Assembly (NCBI RefSeq): GCF_027579695.1
Contig: NC_083571.1
Coordinates: forward strand, 36,751,943 to 36,815,942
DNA: 64,000 nucleotides
DNA from: Neoarius graeffei
Lineage: Eukaryota > Chordata > Actinopteri > Siluriformes > Ariidae
Direction: 5' to 3'
The notes below the pieces were generated by a model, which had not been told where the DNA came from, ran no database searches, and was given only the letters and a program-made list of their open reading frames with translations. Numbering within the stretch: position 1 is the stretch's first letter; each line of letters begins with the position of its first letter. This document shows positions 39,587 to 51,019 of this stretch, in pieces. The translations under genes and the position numbers were made by a program.

Positions 39587-40213
39587 CAGCCGCTCATGCT
39601 GTCTTCTGCCTAAGGTGCCTTCCTCTGGTACTCTCGCACTTCCCTCGCGCCGGACTATAAACTTGTCCTATATATACATTATATATAAACACATATACAT
39701 GGACATGTACGCTGCTTCTCCCACACTCTCTGCTGTTTACACACCTGTGTAACGCCCTCTCGCCGCTCCCTCACTGCTGTGTTCAGAGCCACCTGAGAAC
39801 ACCATGGTCCTGCAGCACAAGGCTCTGAGCCAACGGCAGCCGTGTTGTGAAGCTGGATATGACGGAGGAATGGGGATTACCATAGAAACGGAGCAACGAT
39901 GAAAGAAAAAAAAACGAATGTCGTCTTTTTTTCAGCACAGAGCAAACAGCATCGCCACATCATCAAGAGTAGAGGGCGGTGCTTATGTTTCATCAGCCAA
40001 TCAGAAAACACAATCATGTGACATCACCATGGTATAATAATTCGCCGGAAGTGATCCAAATGGGAGCTATTTGTTGAGCTACTGCTAAAGAAGTAAAATT
40101 GCACAACCAGACTAGCTTGGCTAAGATTGCCAAACTAAATTCATGCTCACAATACAGGTTTCTGATGCCTAGCATATGTTTGCTGTAAATTTGACCCAGA
40201 CTATTCGGTAACT
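39587..40213 (+). other. chic2 3' UTR and flank
   Basis: GC-moderate sequence after the stop codon with no further coding sign. The transcript end could not be fixed; no strong AATAAA was seen before the SINE at 40214. Confidence 0.4.
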
Positions 40214-40574
40214 GGGCGGCACGGTGGTGTAGTGGTTAGCGCTGTCGCCTCACAGCAAGAAGGTCCGGGTTCGAGCCCCGGGGCCGGCGAGGGCTTTTCT
40301 GTGCGGAGTTTGCATGTTCTCCCCGTGTCCGCGTGGGTTTCCTCCGGGTGCTCCGGTTTCCCCCACAGTCCAAAGACATGCAGGTTAGGTTAACTGGTGA
40401 CTCTAAATTGACCGTAGGTGTGAATGGTTGTCTGTGTCTATGTGTCAGCCCTGTGATGACCTGGCGACTTGTCCAGGGTGTACCCCGCCTTTCGCCCGTA
40501 GTCAGCTGGGATAGGCTGCAGCTTGCCTGCGACCCTGTAGAACAGGATAAAGCGGCTAGAGATAATGAGATGAG
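40214..40574 (+). mobile_element. tRNA-derived SINE, copy 5
   Basis: Same family. The target duplication TATTCGGTAACT (40202-40213) and TATTCAGTAACT (40575-40586) differs at one base. It has a short internal deletion in the GTGTGAATG region. Confidence 0.93.
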
Positions 40575-40693
40575 TATTCAGTAACTTTCAGTTCTGAAAC
40601 TGAAAATTAAACACACAAAATAGGTTTCAGTCTCTTCTGAAACAAAAACGTTTCATATTTCAAATACCTCACTCACTAAGAATGCTGTCTGCT

Positions 40694-41069
40694 CATCTCA
40701 TCTCATCATCTCTAGCCGCTTTATCCTTCTACAGGGTCGCAGGCAAGCTGGAGCCTGTCCCAGCTGACTACGGGCGAAAGGCAAGGTACACCCTGGACAA
40801 GTCGCCAGGTCATCACAGGGCTGACACACAGACACAGACAACCATTCACACTCACATTCACACCTACGGTCAATTTAGAGTCACCAGTTAACCTAACCTG
40901 CATGTCTTTGGACTGTGGGGGAAACCGGAGCACCCGGAGGAAACCCACGCGGACACGGGGAGAACATGCAAACTCCGCACAGAAAGGCCCTCGCCGGCCC
41001 CGGGGCTCGAACCCAGGACCTTCTTGCTGTGAGGCGACAGCGCTAACCACTACACCACCGTGCCGCCCC
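40694..41069 (-). mobile_element. tRNA-derived SINE, copy 6, inverted relative to copy 5
   Basis: Minus-strand copy with the target duplication TGCTGTCTGCT at 40683-40693 and 41070-41080. It faces copy 5 tail to tail across 119 bases. Confidence 0.93.
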
Positions 41070-41080
41070 TGCTGTCTGCT

Positions 41081-41849
41081 ATGTTGGGAATGATTGATTT
41101 TTTTTTTTTAACATCCCAGTCCTGCATAATTTTAAAAAGTCTCAAAGCACCTCAGATTCCATGTAACATTAGCTAGCTTGCTAATGATCTTACCATGCTA
41201 CTAAACATCATACAGTGACTCCTAAGATGAGCTAACATTAACACTAGCAAAGTAAATTTAGCGAGGTGTTATGTTTATTAAGCAGGCTAGCTCGGCTAAT
41301 GTTGATAAACTTGTATTGCAGGATTAAAACTGGCATTTTATGCAAAAAAGAAAAGGAAGCCTTAGCCATGTGATGTGATGTCACATGATCGAGTTTGTGA
41401 TTGGTTTCCACTCTTCTTGACCCGGAGACACACGTTACTCATTAAAACATCCAAGTCGCTCCATAATGGATACTGATCTGCCATTTTTCCCTTCATAAAC
41501 CAACCTGAAGAGACAATCACACCGGCTGCACGAAACTGGACCGACTTGTGTAGTTAAAAAAACAAAAACAAAGCGTGAGACTTTTCCAGAAGGTTCAGTT
41601 CGCAGCCGGATCCCTTAATGCAGCACAGGATGGATTATTTCTTTTTTCTTTTTTTTTTAAGCTTGTGAGAGATTTATCAAACCCAAAAATTCTTCTCAAG
41701 GAGGAGGTTGTGTGTGAAAAGTACTAATAAAACTAGGCTGTGTCTCAAATCGCATCCATCTGTAGTTTTTAAGTCACTGTTGATCGTTAGCATGCTAACA
41801 TCGAATACAGTCTGGTTTGCAATTTAATTTCATGAATCTATCATGTATA
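41081..41849. other. Intergenic DNA without recognised features
   Basis: AT-rich, with several CTAGCT-type words and poly(T) runs. No exon, element end or RNA gene was seen. Confidence 0.4.
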
Positions 41850-43431
41850 TAGTGCCTTGCAAAAGTATTCATACCCCTTTAACTTTTTCACATTTTTCCA
41901 CCTTACAACCACAAACTTAAGTTTTTTATTGAGATTTTATGTGATAGACCAACACAGAGTAGCACATAATTGTGACGTGAAACGAAAATGATAAATGGTC
42001 TTCAAAATTTTAAACAAATAAAAATCTGAAAAATGTGATGTGCATTAGTATTCAGCCCCCCTGCGTCAATCCTTTGTAGAGCCACCTTTTGCTGCAATTA
42101 CAGCTGCGAGTCTTTTGTGGTATGTCTCTACCAGCTTTGCACATCTAGACACTGAAATTTTTGCCCATTCTTCTTTGCAAAATAGCTCAAGCTCAGCCAG
42201 ATTGGACGGAGAGCGTCTGTGAACAGCAATTTTCAAATCTTGCCACAGATGCTCAATGGGATTTAGGTCTGGACTTTGACTGGGCCATTCTAACACATGA
42301 ATATTCTTTGATCTAAACCATTCCATTGTAGCTCTGGCTGTATGTTTAGGGTCATTGTCTTGCTGGAAGGTGAATCTCCTTCCCAGTCTCAAGTCTTTTG
42401 CAGCCTCCAACAGGTTTTCTTCCAGGATTGCCCTCCATCCATCTTCCCATCAACTCTGACCAGCTTCCCTGTCCCTGCTGAAGAAAAGCATCCCCATAGC
42501 ATGATGCTGCCACCACCATGTTTCACAGTGGGGATGGTGTGTGCAGGGTGATGAGCAGTGTTAGTTTTCCGCCACACATAGCGCTTTGCATTTAGGCCAA
42601 AAAGTTAAACTTTGGTCTCATCTGACCAAAGCACCTTCTTCCACATGTTTGCTGTGTCCCCTACATGGCTTCTTATGCCTGTCTTTCAACAATGGCTTTC
42701 TTCTTGCCACTCTTCCAAAAAGGCCAGATTTGTGGAGTGTACGACTTATAGTTGTCCTGAGCACAGATTCTCCCACCTGAGCTGTGGATTTCTGCAGCTC
42801 CTCCAGAGTGATCATGGGCCTCTTGGCTGCTTCTCTGACCAGTGCTCTCCTTGCTCGCTCTGTCAGTTTAGGTGGACGGCCATGTCTTGGTGGGTTTGCA
42901 GTCATGCTATACTTTTTCCATTTTTGAATGATGGATTGAACAGTGCTTCTTGAGATGTTCAGAGCTTGGGATATTTTTTTATAACCTAACCCTGCTTTAA
43001 ACTTCTCCAGAACTTTATCCCTGACCTGTCTGGTGAGTTCTTTGGTCTTCATGATGCTGTTTGTTCTTCAGTGTTCTCTAACAAACCACTGAGGCCTTTA
43101 CAGAACAAGTGTATTTATGCTGAGAGTAAATTACACACAGTAGGACTCTATTAACTAATTAGATGACTTCTGAAGGCAATTGATTGCACTGGATTATATT
43201 TAGAGGTATCAGAGTACAGGGGGCTGAATACTAATGCACACCACATTTTTCAGATTTTTATTTGTTTAAAATTTTGAAGACCATTTATCATTTTCGTTTC
43301 ACTTCACAATTATGTGCTACTCTGTGTTGGTCTATCACATAAAATCTCAATAAAAAACTTTTAAGTTCGTGGTTGTAAGGTGGAAAAATGTGAAAAAGTT
43401 CAAGGGGTATGAATACTTTTGCAAGGCACTG
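41850..43431 (-). mobile_element. Dead Tc1-like transposon
   Basis: Inverted ends of about 210 bases starting AGTGCCTTGCAAAAGTATTC, flanked by TA at 41848-41849 and 43432-43433. The 1582-bp length is typical. The transposase (minus) is spread over several frames. Confidence 0.93.
42066..43052 (-). pseudogene. Tc1 transposase, frameshifted
   Basis: The N-terminal part (43052-42618) reads MKTKELTRQVRDKVLEKF, with helix-turn-helix RSTVQSIIQKWKK and RHGRPPKLTERA. The middle ([19 protein letters not shown]) and C-terminal part ([25 protein letters not shown]) lie in other frames, so at least two frameshifts are present. The first catalytic motif falls in a disrupted zone. Tc1 family is clear. Confidence 0.93.
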
Positions 43432-43446
43432 TATGTATGTATATAT

Positions 43447-43494
<48 letters not shown>
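43432..43494. repeat. (TA)n microsatellite at a Tc1 end
   Basis: TATG and TA repeats directly follow the Tc1 element; a second TA run lies at about 43632-43660. The TA-rich target is in line with TA insertion preference. Confidence 0.85.
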
Positions 43495-43497
<3 letters not shown>

Positions 43498-43622
43498 CAT
43501 AAGTATGTTTTATAAGTGTACAGTTAAATATTTTTCAGTGTTTAGTTCATAGTGTGTGATTTGAGACACAGCCCTAATCTGGAAACTAGCCACCCTGCTA
43601 GCTGTTAGTACATTTTTCTTCA

Positions 43623-43657
<35 letters not shown>

Positions 43658-44009
43658 TCTTTAAAGGACAATTCTTTTAACTTGATTAATATTTAACACA
43701 CCATCTGATTTGGAATAATCTGATGAAATGTGAAACCTTTTCCCTCAGCTAGCTAATATTATGCTAACAAAGCAAGCACATGCTCGCTCGCTAGCTAGCA
43801 TGTCGTGTGTCAATTTGCTGGATTTTTTTGTCATGAACAGTATAACTTTTCACACAAAAATGTATTTTATGAATGTGTGAAACATCAGGGTTATGTTTTT
43901 TTTGAAAGTTATTGGACTTACAATTAGCTATTTTGCTGTCTATATTGGAGCTATTTGCTAGCCATTTAAGGTTATGCTTGTAAGTCACACAGCTGATTTT
44001 TCACTTATA

Positions 44010-45495
44010 CTAGTGCATCTCAAAAAATTAGAATATTGTGAAAAAGTTCAATATTTTCCATCAGTTATTTAAGAAAGTGAAAGTTATATATTATAGACTC
44101 ATTACACAAACTAAAATGTTTCAAGCATTTTTCTATTTTAATTTTAATCAGTATGGCATACAGTACAAAAACATAAAAAAAAACCATCTCAAAATATTAG
44201 GATATTTCATTTCGAGTTTGAGTAAAACAGTATGAACACAGTGTATCTCTCGGTCTAGTTCAGTACACACAACCACAATCATGGGGAAGACTGCTGACTT
44301 GACTGTTGTCCAGAAGATGATCACTGATGCCCTCCACAAGGAGGGTAAGCCACAAAAGGTCGTTGCTGAAAAGGGTGGCTGGAAAAGGTGCACAAGCAAC
44401 AGGGATGGCTGCAGTCTTGAGAGGATTGTCAAGAAAAGTTGATTCAAGAACTTGGGAGAGCTTCACAAGGAGTGGACTGAGGCTGGTGTCAGTGTATCAA
44501 GACCCATCACGCACAGACATCTTCAAGAAAGGGGATACAACTTTCGCATTCCTAATATCAAGCTACTCCTGAGCCAGAGACAATGTCCGAAGTGTCTTAT
44601 CTGGGCTAAGGAGAGAAAGAAATGGACTGTTGCTCAGTGGTCCAAAGTCCTCTTTTCAGATGAAGGTACATTTTGCATTTAATTTGGAAATCACGGTTCT
44701 AGAGTCTGGAGGAAGAGTGGAGAAGCACAGAATCCAAGGTGTTTGAAGCCCAGTGTGAAGTTTCCACAGTCTGTGATGATTTGGGGTGCCATGTCATCTG
44801 CTGGTGTTGGTCCACTGTATTTTATCAAGTCCAAAGTCAACACAGCCTTCTACCAGGAGATTTTAGAGCACTTCATGCTTCCATCTGCTGACGAGCTTTT
44901 TGGAGATGCTGATTTCCTTTTCCAGCAGGACTTAGCACCTACCCACAGTGCCAAAACTACTACCAAATGGTTTGCTGACCATGATATTACTGTGTTTGAT
45001 TGGCCAGCCAACTTGCCTGACCTGAACCCCATAGAGAATCTATGGGGTATTGTCAAGAGGAATATGAGAAACACCCGACCCAAAAATACAGATACGCTGA
45101 AGGCCACTATCAAAGCAACCTGGGCTTCAATAACCCCTCAGCAGTGCCACAGACTGATCACCTCCATGCCACACCACATTGATACAGTAATTCATGGTAA
45201 AGGAGCCCCAACCAAGTACTGAGTGTATAAATGAATATACTTTTCAGAAGTTGGACATTTCTGTATTGTAAATCCTTTTTTTGGTTGATCGTAGGGAATA
45301 TTCTAATAATTTGAGATGCTGGATTTCTGATTTTCATGAGCTATAAGCCATAATCATCAAAATTAAAACAAAAAAGGCTTTAAATATTTCACTTTACATG
45401 TAATGAATATAGAATATATGAAAGTTTACCTTTTTGAATTAAATTATGAAAAAAGTAACTTTTTCATGGTATTCTAATTTTTTGAAATGCACTAG
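44010..45495 (+). mobile_element. Dead Tc1-like transposon of a second family
   Basis: Ends CTAGTGCATCTCAAAAAATT and AATTTTTTGAAATGCACTAG, flanked by TA at 44008-44009 and 45496-45497. An inner repeat (CATCTCAAAATATTAGGATA) suggests two transposase sites per end. The 1486-bp element encodes a broken transposase on the plus strand. Confidence 0.93.
44283..45222 (+). pseudogene. Tc1 transposase, second family, broken
   Basis: It starts MGKTADLTVVQKMI and ends GKGAPTKY. The DDE motifs are SDEGTF, QQDLAPTH and LNPIENLW, with 34 residues between the second Asp and the Glu. An early frameshift near 44380-44440 and an in-frame stop after FSDEGTFCI (about 44681) inactivate it. The third segment, 44743-45222, is open. 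Confidence 0.92.
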
Positions 45496-45497
45496 TA

Positions 45498-47538
45498 TTT
45501 TAATTTCAAGTACTACTGTGCATAGCAAAGTGGCTAATTGATGTTGGTCATCACTGATGACACATCATACTTCCTCGTGAGAAGTGTTTGTAAGTAAAAC
45601 TCCCACAAGCCTTATATTTTATTTTTAAAGTATTTTTAGCTTTGTTTACCTGCTCAGTTAAAAAGAGCAGCAGATGTTCAACTTTGTGTGTGTTTTTTGT
45701 ATCTGTCTCATGAATATCAGTTAATGAAAAACAATCAACAAAACTTTGCTGTGGTTATTAAAAAAAAAACCCTCTTGTAATTTTAGGTCTTAGTTTCTGA
45801 CTGTATTAAAAGAGCAGTTTGGCCAAAAAATGAAACATCTGTCCTGAGGCCTTACACCAACTGGAGGAGTTTAGCAATGAAGCGATGATGCTAGTTCAGC
45901 TAACACGTAATGAAAGCATGTGTTTTTGACCAAACTGTTCCTTTATGTTCACTATTTAGAGTTAAATATTAATTAAAAAAAGATATTGGTGCATCCCTGA
46001 CTTCTAGATTTTTATAATTTGAATGTTTTCGGTTCGAGATTGGTTGCCTGGTGCTTTTTCCACCTTCAGGAACCTGCGGAGGAGCTGAAGCTGTGAGACG
46101 TCCAGGACCTGAACACAGATTAATTTGTTGAAGTAGTATTAAAGGAAAAGAAATAAACCACAGATTAAAGTTTAAACGCTAATAAGGTTATCAGTTTGCA
46201 TTGTACAAACTGTTTGCAAAACTGTTTCTGAGCGTTAACACGTTTGTAGGTGGAAATACGGTGGATTTGGAGATCGTAATTCAGATTATAAACCTACAAT
46301 ACTAAATTCATTTGTTGTAAAGTTTAATTTAGCGAAACTTTACACTGAACACAAGGTGAAGGTCAGAGTGTTCATTTTATAAAACGGTGCTGCTTTAAAT
46401 TGAGCAGAAAATTTGCCCAGCAGGTTTTACCTGTGTGTGGGTGTGTTTGTTTTTCCCATGTCTTTATGTTCATCCATTATTATTAGTTTTTTTTCTCTAA
46501 AGAATATTTAAGTACCGTGTATATACAAGAATAAAGTACAAATACACTAGTGTGTGCGTCACTGAGCAGGAACACTGAACTGAGTGTCCTGTAATATGAC
46601 TGTGGGGTGCCAAAACTTTAGAAGAGCTGAAAAGAAATGCAAGAAGGAGACAAGAGGTAGAGGACGAGTCAAGGAAAAGACTGAAAAATAAAAGCGGAGA
46701 GAAAACATGAGCTATGAAATCTTCTGTTCCAGTCACAGTACAGCTGTGATTCATTATTCAGAACCGCCTGAAGACCACAGAACTCAGGGTGTGGCCGGTT
46801 TGGGACACGCCCACAGCTGATTTTTATGATTAATGTGCCCTATGTAGCAAACAAGGTGTACACTTAATAGTGAGCATTACCAGTTATCACTAGATAAGCA
46901 TAGTACAAAGTGTTTAAGTGGATAACGGAATTAACTTTGTGATCTCAGTCATGACTCCGCCCTCCTATTTAGGAAATTTGTGTCGTCTGGCTCCGCCGAC
47001 TTGACCGTTTTATTAAATCTTTTTCGGTCATTAAAGTGAAACTAATAGACTTCCACTTGAATTCAGAGTTGTGGTGTTGACTTATGTTTAGAAATGAATC
47101 CTCATGTCATACACTTGCTTTACAAATGACTCGGTTTCACTTATTTGTAAACAACTCCAGTGCTTCACTTAGATTAGTATACCGATCTTCCAGGGATTTA
47201 CTTACACTTGGAAAAGAATTCCTCAGGTTTTTCTCTTGCATCTCTAAAAGACTCCTCCGGTACCTTAAGTTTAGGATTGAATCCTCCAATGATTCATTTA
47301 CACCTGTAAACGACTCCTTCATTGATTCACTCATGAATTTGTAAGAAATGCACTAAACAGGACTCGTAGAGAAATTACCAAATGCCTTTTTTTAATCCAT
47401 CAAATCAACATCTACACAAGACTTGGAGAAAACACAACAACATCTGAACAAGCAGAAGAACTAAAATGGAAAAATACTACGGAAGGAGTATAGAGTATTC
47501 GGTTTCTGCATGGTACAGAGCTCGGAACAGACGAGACG
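45498..47538. other. Intergenic space between convergent chic2 and fip1l1
   Basis: Mostly AT-rich sequence without coding signs. A TTTATT at 47009-47014 (AATAAA on the minus strand) could end fip1l1 transcripts. Degenerate repeats lie at 47085-47345. Confidence 0.4.
47085..47345. repeat. Degenerate tandem repeat
   Basis: Blocks of about 30-45 bases built from TGATTCATTTACACCTGTAA and GACTCCTTC variants recur five or six times with many differences. It probably lies in or near the fip1l1 3' UTR. Confidence 0.5.
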
Positions 47539-50500
47539 TTACTCCATAGCCTCCTGGTTCTCCTGGTCGGCTGCTCGCTCCTCGCTCGGCTCTTTGCCCT
47601 CTTTACTCCTCTTCGACTTCTTATGTTTGTGTCTGCGATGGCTGTCACCTTCCTCACTGTCATGCCTCCTTCTGCTACTGCTGAGACAGTGAGAGAGACA
47701 GTGTGTGAGAGACAGACAGGGAGACGCACATGATCTGTGTTAATAATTCAGTTCAACTAAAAGGTGTGGCTACTGATCATTAGTCCAAGTGAAAGGGGTG
47801 TGGCCTCTAAATGTTCGTTCCAGTTAAGGAAGCATAATTGTGTCTCTCAGGCTGCTGTGTGTAGGGGGCGTGTCCCCTGGTTTCAATCCCAGCAAAAGAG
47901 GCATGTCCTCCGAGTCAGTGAGCATTAGCTTAAAGTGCCATTCCACCATTGGATGTATTCTTTGGCATAAAATACAATATATTTTATGACAACATGACTA
48001 GACAGAGAAATCTTTTAGCTTCAAAATGATATATCAAACATAATTTTTTGACAACGACAAGTATATTAATTTTGCGGCCAAAGTCACCTACCCTTTTAAT
48101 TTCCGCGCGGTACTGAAACGTGATGTCATCGGCAGGTTCCCCTTCTTGTGTACCATGTCACGTGTGACGTGGCACAGATTATCAGCAATGGCGGATAGAA
48201 CGCGATTTCCACTTGTCGATTGCTGTGCCGATATTCACCATCGACCGTCTCCTTTGGGCATCACTTGCTATTTTCCTTCGCTTCTTTTCCGAAGCTGACA
48301 ATCGCGTTCTATCCGCCATTGCTGATAATCTGTGCCACGTCACACGTGACATGGTACACAAGAAGGGGAACCTGCCGATGACATCACGTTTCACTACCGC
48401 GCGGAAATTAAAAGGGTAGGTGACTTTGGCCGCAAAATTAATATACTTGTCGTTGTCAAAAAATTATGTTTGATATATCATTTTGAAGCTAAAAGATTTC
48501 TCTGTCTAGTCATGTTGTCATAAAATATATTGTATTTTATGCCAAAGAATACATCCAATGGTGGAATGGCACTTTAATTAATAAATAAATAAATAAATAA
48601 ATAAATGTGTTTGTGTTACCTGCGTGAGGACTTGTGCCTTCCTTCCTCTTTCTCTCGGTGTCTCCTTTCACGATGTCTCTCCTCCTTCTCTCGGCTCGAC
48701 CGGTCCCGATGCCTTTCGTACCCACGTTCTCCGTAGTCACGATAACGGTAACGCTCCTCATCACTGCGTGCGTGTGTGTGTGGGGAATAGAGGGTAAATT
48801 CCATACATTTTATATAGCAGGGATGCAAACGGCGCGCCTTTTGGCGGATGCCGCCTTTTTCACGGCTGAATCACGCAGATCCGATTTTTTTTGGGGGGGG
48901 CATTGGAGTGTCTGATTATAATTTCATCAAAGTAAATTCTGTATTAAAATTACTAAATAAGCAAATGCCGTTACAGCCCATGAAACATAGGAAGCATAAG
49001 TATGAGAAGAAAACAGTAAATCAGAAAGCTGCGCACGTTTGCGCGAAAGTTGCGCAAAAGTACGCAGCTTTCTGATTTACTGTTTTCTTCTCATACTTAT
49101 ACTTCCTGTTTCATGGACTGTAACGGCATTTGCTTATATACAGAATTTACTTTGATGAAATTATAATCAGACACTCCAACACCCCCCCCCCCCCCCCCCA
49201 AAAAAAAAAAATCGGATCTGCGCGATTCAGCCGTGAAAAAGGCGGCATCCGCCAAAAGGCGCGCCGTTTGCATCCCTAATATAAGAAACAATCAATCAAT
49301 CTCTGGATGCATGAAAGTATTTCTGACTTTCAAAGACCCTGTCAACATTTGTTTATTTTGTATTAATTATTCTAGCACGGACATAATTAAGGACATGTGG
49401 CTCACCTGTTGTAGGCCATGGATGAGGGACTATGCTCTCGATCTCGCTCTCTCTCCCGGTCATGTCCACGGTCTCTCGTCCTCTCTCTTTCCCTCTCTCT
49501 CTCCTTCTCTCTCTCCCTCTCCTTCTCTCGGCGGGAATAATAATCCCACTGCTTCGAGTTGTCCATCACCCCAGCCCAGTTGTTCACAGGCCCCTGTATG
49601 GGCGGCGGGTAACCGCCTGATAATCACACATACCAAAAGAAAAAAAAAAATCCATAATTCACAGTTCAGAACCGTTTAAAGTGACATTGACTACTATCAG
49701 TGTAAAACATTGAAGCTGAACTGACCTGGTGGGAAAGGATATGGCGTGACAGGACGGCAGTCATATCCTCCAGAATGCCCAGTGCTGCAGAATATATAGA
49801 TAGAATATATAATAAAAATCAACCATCAGCAGCATAATCATAGATCAACATGAACCACTATGGGAATTATTAGTTATATACAGTGTACATTACTGAAAAC
49901 ACTAACTTTATAAATCCTCTTATGCTAACAGGCTACAAAGTTACACCGACATGAGAGATACAGACTGTAACAGAGCCCAAGGCCCTCCCACACAACGAGG
50001 ATCTGAACTCTAACTGGATGATGGACTTACTTGTCTAATGTTGGCATGAGTGAAGGGGGCGGGCCACTGGGAGGAGGTGGGAAACCTGGGACACAAAGAA
50101 ACAAATAAACTAATCCACGGCTTTTCTGCGAGAGACAACGGGGGTCACCATGACACCCGCTTCTCCCGGATGCCGGTCTCTGATTTCCGGTTTATCCAAG
50201 CGCATACCTGTCAACCCTCCCGTTTTTCCCAGGAAATCCCTTATTTTGACTTGTTTCCCGCTGTCTTCCCGTTTTTTTATTTTCCCGAAAATATCCCATA
50301 TTTTCACATTATATAAAAGTCCCGTATTTTCACAATATAAAAAAGTCGGTAGGTCCAGAATTCATGACGCGCCTCTGACAGGAGTTTACAGCAGGAAGTC
50401 GGGCCATGAATTCATGTCCCCGCCCTCTCAGGCATCAGTAATTACATAACTACGTCCGGAGGCGAGGCTGAACAAGTGATTAGGTCCAGTGTTGCCAGAT

Positions 50501-50945
50501 TGGGCGGTTTCCTGCCCAAGTTGGGCCGGTTTCAAGTGCATTTTGGCGGGTTTTGAACATATTTTGGGCTGGAAAACGTCAGCAGTATCTGGCAACACTG
50601 ATTAGGTCTGAGGTGAAGATGGCGATGCTAATAGCTAAGAAAAACATTAGCCTCTCTTTCTTTGATGATTTCAACAAGTGCGTGGCTGGAATGTTCCCAG
50701 ACTCTTCCATCGCAAAGAAATTTTCCATGGGGAAAACGAAAGCCTCCCAAATAATCAAAGGTAAGCTACACATGTTTACATTAAGTATGTCCTGGCTAAG
50801 ACTTCATAAATAGCCTAGTGTAAACTAATTGGTGTATTAACTGTTTTATCCACTCATTGTCTATTTTATTTTCTATCTGAAACTTACCCATTTTAAATCA
50901 CTCTTGGTTTAATATTTTATATTACGCTTTATTACTCTTTATTAC

Positions 50946-51019
<74 letters not shown>

